A stretch of 64,000 nt of DNA. Origin: Taudactylus pleione (Eukaryota; Chordata; Amphibia; Anura; Myobatrachidae). This document shows positions 34,558 through 45,060 of the stretch, in pieces. The DNA lies in the NCBI GenBank assembly GCA_031769625.1, contig JAUIMM010000124.1, positions 12,093,501 through 12,157,500 on the forward strand, written 5' to 3'. The translations under genes were made by a program, and so were the position numbers. Within the stretch, counting starts at the first letter, position 1. Every line of letters starts with the position of its first letter. Below the pieces are notes generated by a model that made no database searches, had not been told where the DNA came from, and worked only from the letters and a program-made list of their open reading frames with translations.

Positions 34558-37500
34558 CTACAGTAAGCAAAGAAAAATTAGAAGTGTAGATGCAGCAGTA
34601 TGAAAAAGTAGGATAGGGAGTAGATGAAGAAAGAGCAGTAGAAAGAAGCAGGAAGGAAGGGGGAAAAAAAAAAAGGAGAATCATTAGTTCATGCGCTAAT
34701 CACACAAAGTGCCAAAGCACACCACTCAGATGCAAACAAGCTATCCCAAATAGCAGTGTGATTAAATGCAACCATGCTTAAAATCAAAGCAAAATACCCT
34801 AATGTAGGGTACCACAGAAGTGCAACTGATTATTGATAAGACTGAAAACACTGAAGATAGACAGTTTAATTTAAAAAAAAAAAAGTTAAGAGTAGCCAGT
34901 GATTTTGCAAAAGTAGTATCCAAAATGTGAGGAAAGAGCAAAGATATTTGTATGGTCACAAGGAACAAACATTTAAAAGCATAAGAAAGTTGCGTAAAAA
35001 TGGTGACCAGCATAACAAATGTGTAAAACAACAAGTCAAAAACTAGAGTTGTAAGACAAAATTAAATAAATGACCTTTTTTATTTTAATAATACAGACAT
35101 TCACTTGAGCCAAACCCTGCCCCCAATTGCCAGGATCTTCTAGCTCCCTGTTCCTATACTCACACGTTCCTCAAACAGTTAATGGCCAGTTCTCCCGCGA
35201 TCGACACCCTGGGGCACACTGAATTAATATAGAGAATACTTGACCATTTACAAAATACTCAACTTTTGGGGGGAGGGGGGGCAGTAATGGGCTCTGAGGA
35301 GAGTAGGTAACCCTCTCTCCATTTCTATGATGAAGTGGTCTGGTCACAATGACATGATTTATATAGCACCATCAACACCACACCCCCTTTTTCAGCTGGA
35401 TTCCCCCTCCCCCGGATCTCCCAGAGGGCAGATCAGGGAAGTAGGCAAGTATGATACTGAGAGTAGTGGATGTGTATTAAAAGAAATCAGATCAGTGTTC
35501 TCAATACACTAGCTATGCTATATTCTTTAAACATTCCCCAGAAGTCTGACTGGTAACTGGCAGTGGGGAGTACAGTGCTAGTTATATAAATAAGAGAAAC
35601 AACTAGGTGGAGATTTTCTCTAGTGATTGGTCCAGGTTTCCAATGTGTATAGACAGGTTCACGAATGGCTTAACACATGGCTAACCATAATGTTGCTATA
35701 ATCAAAATGAGCAGACCAAGGGCGGGATACGTCAACGCTAAAGTGCATGCAAACCTCCACAAAAATCCTGGGGGGTTTGACCGCATTTTTCCATAGACCT
35801 GATAAGCCTATGGGCTTCTCATCAGAACGCTTCACGAGAAGGATCCATCAGGATCCTTTCTGGGGTCACCCCGCAGCTTGCGCAGAGAAAATCCCGGGTC
35901 ATAAACCCAGAAGTCCCGGATGTCGCAAAGGACAACTCTCATCCAAAGAGATGTTTTTGCATAAATGATCATGCGCAAGTCTTTAGATCATTGCAAGACT
36001 TTAAAAATGCAGTATAATTTCCTGCAAGATTTACTTTAAAAGTAACAGTTCTTAACGTTCTAAGGGGCCAAAGGAGCAAGCACCGACGTGGAATGCTGGC
36101 AACTGCACATCAACTCGCCCCAGACTAGTGGATTATCGTATGTAGCCCTATGGCGCTGCAAACAAAAATCTGAGCTACCAGAAGTATGCCAAATGACTGC
36201 ACTTACTCACAGGGCGAGCCAACTGGCTCCTAATTGAACCGATCCCTATGTAGCAGAAAATAATCATTAGAAGGGCATGATAGTTTTTGGTACCCCTATG
36301 TTCCGATATTCCCCATTAATAAGGGGAAAACAAAAAAAAAACAACAATGAATGCAACACCTGTACCACTTATTCTTCACCCCAGCTTATTAAAAAGTTGA
36401 ATGAAAAATTTCACAAGACTAAATTTTCAATGTTAGGTTATCCAGTTTTATGTTTTTAAACAGCAGCTGCAAAGAATCAGTCAGAGAGTACTAGATCGTC
36501 AATATGAATTTTTGTTTACATATGTAGTACACACAAAGCATGCCTGATTGCGCAACTAAAAGGTAAACAAAGATGGAATAAAGAACTGCACGTTTTACAT
36601 AAAAACATGAGAATAAACAATACAATGTGATGATTTAAAACTCCATTGAGAAATTAAGATGGTACACATACGATATTTGTTAACTAAGAGGAACCTAATA
36701 CAAGATTATATAGTATATAGACATACAAAGGGGGCTGTCAGATTGGTAATGTTTGTTGGTGTGCATTGTGGGTACCTAAACCATAATTTTAAGGGGGCTC
36801 TCCATCCAAAGCAAATTTATAAAGTAGCATATACAGGTGGTACTGTTAACTAACCAGGGCATCTGGCCTCTATACACAAGAAATGTGGTGGACACACATT
36901 TGGAATGTAAGTATATATATTTTATTATATTGATTCTATTTTTTTTTAGTTCAGAAGCCCTTTACATGAAGAGCAATACACGTTTTGTAACTAATGCCTT
37001 CTAATAAATGTTGCCCTTCATTAGTCTGATTACACTTGTCTGCTAAAATCATGTTTGCTTTTATGGGGAAGATTTAGCAAACCTACTTAAGAGAACAAGT
37101 CAGATGTTGCCCATAGTGACAAGATTAGTACATTCTATAAAATCGTTACAAAGGATAGCAAAAATTACTGCACTTGTTCTTAATGTATATATATGCAGAG
37201 ATTAATACTGGACAGTGCTGCTTTTATGACTAACATGACTTAGTAGATGTGTCACTAAATTTGATATAGAGGGGACAAGTAAATATAGATCTATAAAATA
37301 TACATATCTATAGTATAGATAGGATGATTAATGGCAGCACTCAGAATAAACATGCTTACAACTGCATTTATGGATCAACATTTCAATATGATCGCATTTT
37401 TCATCAGGATCATACAGAATTTATTCAAAAAGTGGGTGTCAAGCACAGGGTGTAATAATAACAACTGACTGCAGAGTAAATTTCCAATGACTTTTCAGTG

Positions 37501-38017
37501 CATTTATTAGGCACGGTCATCAGGAGTGAAGGCACTAGGTGCCGCTATTTTGTATTTGGAGTGCTGAACTTTGTTAGTCATATTATAAACAAATACATAA
37601 ATAAAAAGACTACTTACGTGATTTTAAGTTGGCGTCTCTGTATGTGCCATTTAGGATGGCCAGTTCCATCAACTGCATTTTTTTTAAACTGTCCTCTCCT
37701 TCTGCCTGGGAGTGGAGAAAAGACACATAGAAGTGTGTAAATATAACTGGAAATCAATCTTACATAGCTACTATTAAAATTTGATTTCACAAGTCAAACT
37801 GTGCAATTAAAAGAACAGTTAAGAACATGGGAAATATCTTGTAGTCACCTTTTTTTTTATCACCCAGATTCCATTAGGATAAGGGATTTTTAAAATACAT
37901 TTTTAAATACCCGATTTGGATAGTAATGTGGATTACACTGTTTTGTCACTCTGCCTTAAGGTGAACAAACTCTACCCATTTTTGGGTAACTTTAAACAGA
38001 GAAAAAGTGTAAAACCT
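34558..38017 (-). other. qki intron, mostly without recognised features
   Basis: No further exon found. A GC-richer patch at 35720-35965 (GGGCGGGATACGTCAACG...) looks repeat-derived. The motif GTAGGCAAGTATGAT at about 35440 is shared with the GC-rich repeat ending at 56580. 37330-37545 contains a GCAGCACTCAG...ATCAGGATCATAC segment reminiscent of dispersed repeats. Confidence 0.4.
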
Positions 38018-38025
38018 ATTTGTAT

Positions 38026-38281
38026 TAGGGATGTGCAGGCTCGGATAGGTTCGAGTTTGCACGTGGAGTTCGGATTTTTCCCTCCAAAAAAACGGAACTC
38101 AGAAAGAGGCAAAACGTCATCTTGCACGGACGAACATCATCATTCCTGGACTTTTGTCCAGGAATGATGATGTTCGTCCATGCAAGATGACGTTTTGCCT
38201 CTTTCTGAGTTCCGTTTTTTTGGAGGGAAAAATCCGAACTCCACGTGCAAACTCGAACCTATCCGAGCCTGCACATCCCTA
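38026..38281. mobile_element. Near-perfect 256-bp palindromic hAT element with 8-bp target duplication
   Basis: The arms of about 126 bp differ at one position (CACGG versus CATGG) around a loop of a few bases near 38150-38156. The ends are TAGGGATGTGCAGGCTCGG and complement. The target duplication ATTTGTAT is perfect at 38018-38025 and 38282-38289. It contains no gene. As RNA, either strand would form a hairpin of about 126 bp. Confidence 0.95.
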
Positions 38282-39569
38282 ATTTGTATCAAAACAAACT
38301 GTTGAATTTATTTTCAGCAACTGGCAATAATGTGCTTAGAAAGCTTTTAGAAGCAGTAAACCAAACAAAGGTTTTAATATAGAAAACTGTGCAGCCCTCC
38401 CCTTGAGTATTAAAAGAAAATTGTCAACATGTGTTACATTTAAGAAATTACATAATACTCCAATTTAAAAATCAAATAAAAAACAAACAATTTCACTAAT
38501 CGGGATATAACAAGCCTAAAAACACACTACTCTGCATATATTTTTAATTAAAAGTACACTGTTTGAACAAATCTATTTCCAACAAACATTTAGAGAGAAA
38601 AGTTGGAACAATAAAATTACATTTATCTGCATAGAAGCTACAAGAATATGAAATTGGGTACGATGTGTAAAAAGTGCTGTTATTTCCTGTTAGGGAATGT
38701 GAAATTGTAAGCAGATGGCGTACTTCGAGTGTACTATTATTCTCCTAAATGCAGTGCAGAGTGCTGTACTGCTGCTATAAATCATACAATGCCTAGGCCA
38801 GCCATTCATGTGTGGGGTTTTTTCTATTCAGCAGTCATAACACTCTTTTGTATTATTTTAAATCAATTGCAGCCAAGTCACAACAACTAATAAGACTTGC
38901 ATAAAACAAACATCTGAGATTGAAGATGAACCTTTATTTACATAATGCACAAAAACAAACATTACAATTAATAGAGGCAAATGCAGTGTTGAGTTCTCAT
39001 TAGCTGTGAAGTGGTTAATTAACCTTTTAACAATCTAAAACTTTCTTAATTAGTTGTGTTTATTTGTGGCCTAGAGATAATATCATCATCTGTTTAAGAC
39101 ACTTATTTTTCACATAAAAGCCCAGACAACATTATCTGAAGTAGTCAGGTAGAGCAAAGGTTTCAAGACAATTTTAAAAAATAATGTCTGAGACATTTAA
39201 TGCAAAGTACAAATAAGATAGCATTTAATAAATGCTGTAATCTAATAAACATAATGCCAAGAGGGAGAATATGCTACAAGCCACAGCAACCAGATTTCAA
39301 ATATTACCAGATCGGTGTAAGACTAATAAAATTACATTAAATTAGTTATGGGCACATGTTTTACTTCCAATATTTTATTAAATAAACCTTATGGCGCAAC
39401 CTTCAACCAGTTTGCAGATTTTATTTTAACTTAACTATATCATGTCTAGTTTTAAACAGCGAGTCATTTTCAATATATTTCATTATATACAAACAAACAT
39501 CTTTTTAAAAACTTAAAAATCAGATTGAGTTCCACCATACCGAAATGGAAAAGATTGGCGCTGTTGTTG

Positions 39570-39655
39570 GCAGTGGCAAGGTGGTATAAATGAGGAAAGG
39601 AAAAGCATATAAAGGGAAGAGAGCCTTGCTTGTGAGCTTACAATCTAAAATTTCA
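39570..39655 (+). repeat. Fragment of the 44-kb interspersed repeat
   Basis: GAGGAAAGGAAAAGCATATA then AAGGGAAGAG...GAGCTTACAATCT parallels 44495-44552. Confidence 0.6.
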
Positions 39656-39704
39656 CAACCACCACCCAAACAGGGCTATTAAATAAACTATTTACTGTAT
39701 AAAT

Positions 39705-39753
39705 TAGGGATGTGCAGGCTCGGTTTTACTCGGATTTAACCTGCTCACCCCTA
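39705..39753. mobile_element. 49-bp hAT-type insertion with perfect 8-bp target duplication
   Basis: The left end TAGGGATGTGCAGGCTCGG is identical to the 38026 palindrome. The right end's complement is TAGGGGTGAGCAGG. GTATAAAT flanks both sides (39697-39704 and 39754-39761). Only about 20 bp separate the two ends. Confidence 0.9.
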
Positions 39754-40301
39754 GTATAAATAAGGGAAAAGAAGCGCAGCCTAATGTACTGTTAATTTAA
39801 AGGAAGATAACTTTGCAGTTTAAGGACTAGATTAAATTGAAAACAAAATATTTTAAAGGAAAATAACTTTCAATAATCAGAAATACGTTTGTCAAAGTTA
39901 CATAATTTCGAAAATCTAGCCCTGCAGGTCAATGGAATATTCTTTGCAGTCATAATGAATATTAAGTTATTGTTATTGCGCACTTAGTTGTGGTTAGGGG
40001 TAGAGCTAAGAACCAGGGCCGGCCCCAGGCATAGGCATAATAGGCAAATGCCTAGGGGCATCCCAAGCCTTGGGTGGTTAAATTTTTTTTTTCCTTTCAG
40101 CTGGCTCTGGCACTGATCGCTATCTTAGTGATCCGAGCCAGCCAGCAGGAGAGGTCAGGAGGCTGCAGCAGGATCACACTGAGCGGTGACTTACACAGGC
40201 AGAGAGTTTTTTACTTAAGTGAAAGCCAGGCAATGTTTGTGGAGCTGCAAGACCCTGCCCAGCCCCAGCCATTTAGGATTAAGGTAAGAGCTGGATGAGG
40301 G

Positions 40302-40500
40302 GAAGTCAGATACAGATGGGAAGTAGGGGCTCAGGGCGCTGATGACAATGCTATGGGAGTGGGAGGCAGATACATATGGGGGAGTGGAGGCTGAAAGGGC
40401 TGATGACATTGTTATGGGGAGGAGGAGGAGGCAGAGACATGGGGGTGTGGGGGCTTAGGGTTGATGACAGTGCTATTGGGGGATGGGGACACATGAGGCA
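40302..40500. repeat. Minisatellite, about 62-bp unit, 3 copies
   Basis: GATGACA(A/T/G)TG(C/T)TAT(G/T)GGG recurs at about 40339, 40401 and 40463, with GGCAGATACATATGGG-type sequence between. A fourth, isolated unit is at about 41145. Confidence 0.75.
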
Positions 40501-41204
40501 GAGTCAAAAGGGGAGTGGCCAGGGCCGGATCTACAATTACACATGGTACGCAGCAGAGGAGGGAGCGCTGGCTGCGACCATTCTAATTTATTATGTAAGC
40601 CACAACAAGGCAGCCAGTAGCTGAGGTGGGCCGTGGGCAGACTGTCACTGTGACACAGCTGCACCACACTTGTAATGGGCCCCTTGCTTGTAGGGAGCGA
40701 CGTGACAACATGCCGCCACATGGCAGCGCAGCGCACAAACTGTGCTGGGGCTGGACACCTCAGAGGGTGAAAGGATGGCAAGAGCCACCGCCCAGTTTTG
40801 GGGAAGGATCATTGGTGCTGGCGGCCATCTTTTTGTTCCTCCCGGGCATTCCGTCACCATCATTAATCAAGTCCCTACTAGCCCTGGCATGGCTGGCCTG
40901 CTGATAAGTTGTTAACAGTCAGTGCCAGACTGACTGTGTTGCAGTAATTGGCCAGCAGCTCCCGGAGTGCTGGGCATGCATCCAGCTTGACAAATGGCTC
41001 GTGGGTACAGCTTTACTCATGAGATCATGCCCCCTACATTTTTTGGGGTGTGTGCCTTAGGCATGTGCAACAATATACCTAGTGGTGCCAGTTAATATAT
41101 TTGCTTACCAAAAAAATCAGGGCCGACCTGGGTGGCTCAGGGTGCTAATGACACTGCTATTGGGGGGAGAGGAAGACATATTGGTAGTGGGAGCCCAGGG
41201 GTAT

Positions 41205-41400
41205 ATGAGCATGGTGCTGTGCTGGGAGAGTGCATGGTGAGTGGTGCTGTAATCTGTGCTACTGGGGGTGCTAGTTGAGGGGTGATGTGCTGGGTGAGGG
41301 GTGCTGTGTTAGGAGAGGGGTCCTGGGTGAAAGATACTGTGCTGGGAGAGGGGAACTGTGAAGGGAGAGCCTGTGGTGCTGTGAGCGGTGAAGGTGCCCC
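41205..41400. repeat. Degenerate G-rich repeat
   Basis: Imperfect GGTGCTGTGCTGGGAGAGGG modules of about 18-25 bp, repeated roughly eight times. Confidence 0.65.
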
Positions 41401-41571
41401 ATAGAATGCATTCTGAGGTGGGGGTATAAAAGACTTTCCCCTAAACTCTGTCCTTTTTTTCTTTAGTTACACAGTGTGCTGTGAGGGGAGAGCCTGGGAT
41501 TGTCTGCTGGGGGCATCAGCCAAAATCTTGCCTAGGGCACCAAATTGGCTAGGGTCGGCTCTGCTAAGAAC

Positions 41572-44255
41572 ACCAACTAACATCCTTTCACACTTCAATC
41601 ACGCAGTTTTGTGAGCTAGGAAGAGGAAATTGCTTCCAGGAACATACCAGTTATTGAGTGTTATATTAAAACTACAACAGTCAATTTTCAAGTGAATCTG
41701 CCTGTGCTTTAATTAACTCTTATGGCTTCAATCAAAGGTCCTCCATTGCTGTTCTTGCTTATTTTTTTTTTGACTGTAGTGTATTGGTCTTATGTTTTGG
41801 CTGTGTTTTAATTTTATAGCACAATGTACTTTATGCCTAATTGTTTAACTTAATTTCTATCAAATGATATTAATTCTACTTTTTTAATACTACTGGTATT
41901 CTAGCAAGATTTTCCTGTCTTTATAAATCCTTATTTTGCCCCTGCTGAAGCCATTGGAAGCTTATTTATAAATGGATATAAAGTGATAAAAAAAAATAAT
42001 GTGCTTAATGACATGTAGCTTAAACAAAATACTACCACATGATAAATGCATAATTATTGCACATAGTGGTTTGTTTTGTTGCTTAGGAGGTGGCAGGATG
42101 GATTTGCAAAGTCACCTAGCAACTAAAATGGTGTTCTCGAATATAATAATCCCGTTCTAAATACTCCTCAGTGTTGCGTTTTGGAACTGAGGAAATTGCT
42201 AGTACTGCTGAAATAGAAGATCCTGTAGGCTAGGATGATGCCATGAAGCAGTCCTTTAATTAGAGTGCTGCTACTGTTCAGTGGGCTCAATTCAAGGGTG
42301 CAAGAAGAAATCCTTCGGTCGGGCTTGACAGCGAGCAGAATTGAATAGCATCGGGAGCTATTCAATTTGCGTTGAATTGAATTGAGCCCACGTATTAGTA
42401 CTACTCTGTGCATTTAGCTATAAGTTGCATAGCAGAACCCTGTAACAAAGTAGAAAAATACAAATATTTCTGTTTAATATTTATGCCAAGTAAAAACATC
42501 TTCCACTTGCAGCCGTTAAAAGTTTGAAATAAATGTCTTATTTAGCTTAACCCCCATGTTTATGCTCAAACAAAAAGAAGAATGCATTGGAACATTAGTA
42601 CATGTCCAGGTTCGATTTTCCTTCTTTCCAGAAGATGGCACCATTTATTACAGAATGCAGTAATTTCAACCTCGGAGTGTGATGCAGATATTTTCCGGTG
42701 TTGCATTACTGGGAACCGCGTTTACTCATGTTTTCTTGTGTGTTTGTAAAAAATAAAAAAATAAAAAAAAAATCACAAGGACAGTTGCAGCCATTACATA
42801 ACACACATCACTATACTTTTCAGGAGATGCTGCTTATTCTGCCTTATTTCATCCCTATATTTGAAACATATCAGTTGCTTAAAAGTTCCTTTTTTTTTCA
42901 TCCTTTGACCTGTCCTATTGCCAAATGACAGAGGATCTAACAAAGGCACATTCTGGCATTTTATATTAGCTCCAGGCATTCCTGTTGGCTCTTGCTGTTT
43001 AAGCAAAGAGAGGATGCACATGGGAGGCACAGGCAATCTCCTGTGGGACACAATACTGCCTGTACAGTATCTACAACAAAGCTCAGTCATTTGTACTAGG
43101 AGGAAGCTGCTTTAAGCAAACATCAATAAGGTCACTTAAAGCCGGATTTGCATTGTTTAGTTTAAGCCCAAGTGATTGACTCAAGCCTTTCATCCTCTTC
43201 ATTCTTCAACATTCCCTTGTATTCTGTATGTACACTTTAAAACACATATTAATAAAAAAATGCTAAATGTCACATTACTTCTAGACTATATGATGAGGAA
43301 TCAATGTGGGGAAGCATACATCATCATCTAGTTTCTTCCTATAGGAAGCTGTTCTAATAGCAAGATTCAGGCAGTAAATGTACTTTTTGCCATAATACTA
43401 ACACGATAGCTATTACAACTTAGAATGCTTGGTGTTGTAAAGAGGAACTAGCTAGTCTGAAAGAACAAGCAAATACATTTTCAGCTGACACCCTTCTTAT
43501 CAATCTCCACCAGTCAGGCCTCATGGCCCAGAGGGATCTGGAGGCCCACACCTTGAGTACACTACCTTCTTTTTGCTCCCTCCAGGGCCCCTAGAGGATG
43601 TCATGGTAACAGCTGCAACCTCCTAGCCCTGCCCTGTAAAACTCATTTGACAGAGCATGCTGTGGAATGCTTTTATCTCGCTGACAAAGAGAAACCTTCC
43701 ACTGCAGTTCAGTACTTATTCCTAATATACCGAGCGCCAGTCAAAGATCCTTTACACATGAATGTTCCCATTCAGTGTGAAAAACCTTCCATTCATAATA
43801 AAGAAACCAGCTCAGACACAGTGTAGTACATTTTTCCTAGACCTACATGTGTTTGTATACAGATTAGTCAGATCTGCATCTGATGAAAAGTTGACTGTCT
43901 TAAATCTTGGGACTTCATAAAGATTCTCTTGTTAAAGCAAAAGGTAATCCAATAACCGATCCAACACCACTAAATATGCCAAGTCATTTAACGGTCCCCC
44001 CACAGAAAAAAACTTGTGACAATCTGCACTGATCACTGAATGTACACAATCAGACCAAAATTTAAGAGGTCCATGTTACCTGCTTATTTGATCCCTACAT
44101 AGTGGATGTAGTTGCTTTGTTGATGGTTATAACGTTAACAACTAGTATGTGTGTGGACAGTGTAACCCAGAGGTGGTATAAATGCAAATAACACATTTTA
44201 ACAATGCCAGCATTATATCTTTAAACATGTTTAAAGCTATAGTACCGACAGTTAA
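41572..44255. other. Probable qki intron, few features
   Basis: No coding exon seen. It contains the MITE at 42281-42391 and a GC-balanced stretch at 43480-43800 without repeat character. Confidence 0.4.
42281..42391. mobile_element. Short MITE (111 bp) with GTGGGCTCAATTCA ends
   Basis: GTGGGCTCAATTCA at the left is exactly complemented by TGAATTGAGCCCAC at the right. GAATTGAATAGC...GCTATTCAATT forms an inner hairpin. Superfamily unknown. Confidence 0.8.
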
Positions 44256-44557
44256 AATGCTTTAATTATTATTATCCTTTATTTATAAGGCGCCACAAGG
44301 GTTCCGCAGCGCCTCAAAAAGTACATTAACAAACGAGCAAACTCGTAAAACAGCGACTTACAGTACAAAACAATACAGAATAAGCACAGTTTATAAATAT
44401 TGCTGCAGCAATCATAACACAAAAAAGCAGCAGGGAGTCAGCTACCAAGTGTAAAGTGCCCTTGTGGAGAGTTTTGAGTAGATGATCGTATGAGTGAGGG
44501 AAGGAAAAGCACATAAGGGAAGAGGGCCCTGCTCATGGGAGCTTACATTCCATAGGG
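44256..44557 (+). repeat. Interspersed retroposon-like repeat, best copy
   Basis: It starts after an ATTATTATTATCC run (the complement is a GGATAATAAT tail) with TTTATTTATAAGGCGCCACA. It ends in GAGCTTACATTCCAT. Shared with 14960-16230 (opposite orientation) and fragments at 39570 and 52640. The microsatellite-like tail suggests an RNA-derived repeat whose 3' end is at 44256. Confidence 0.65.
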
Positions 44558-45060
44558 GGGGGGGGACAGACAGGGGTGACACAGATAGGGTAGACAGTGA
44601 GGAAGAAGCATGTAAGCAGCATGGTAGGATGAGAGCTGGAAGTATTTGAAGTAGTTAGTCTTGAGAGCCTGTTTGAGGATTTGTAGAGAGGTGGAGAGTG
44701 GGAGAGGGAGAGAGCACCAGAGGAAGGGAGCAGCATGGGCGAGATCTTGGAGGCAGGAGTGGAAGGAAGTGATCAATAATATGCAAGAGGGGCAAGATGC
44801 ATTTGTAGGAAAGGGAGGGAGATTCATGTGATGTAGATGAAGGTGTGGTGAAGTGAGAGGGAGAGGAGGGTGGGTGCTGAGCTTAGTGGTTGGGTAGTAG
44901 GACCATTGTGGGGGAGAAAAGAAGGAAAGAGGAGTAACAGGAGAGGAGAAGGAGGGAAGCAGAGGGGAGGAATACAGACAGAGGAGGGGAGAGAAGGGGA
45001 GGAAGAAGTGGAGGAGACTAGGGGGGAAGGATAGAGGTGGGAACAGAGGGCAGAATAATG
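44557..45060. repeat. G/A-rich low-complexity tract
   Basis: About 500 bp of GGGAGAGGA / GAAGGAG-type sequence starts with a 9-G run. The 224-codon open frame on the minus strand here is Pro/Ser/Leu-rich pyrimidine translation, not a gene. Confidence 0.8.

Larger units (their letters stand above)
40014..41563. mobile_element. Non-autonomous hAT element (1.55 kb) with perfect 8-bp duplication
   Basis: The left end CAGGGCCGGCCCCAGGC...GCCTAGGGGCA is complemented by the right end TTGCCTAGGGCACC...TAGGGTCGGCTCTG. The duplication CTAAGAAC is at 40006-40013 and 41564-41571. The interior has minisatellites (40302-40500, 41205-41400). Further CAGGGCCGGATC (40523) and CAGGGCCGACC (41120) termini suggest a related element nested inside. 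No transposase is seen. Confidence 0.9.

Noticed and set aside
34565..34684. N-terminal extension of the qki exon frame to an upstream ATG
   Set aside because: It runs through the polypyrimidine tract and acceptor; it is intron read-through, not coding.
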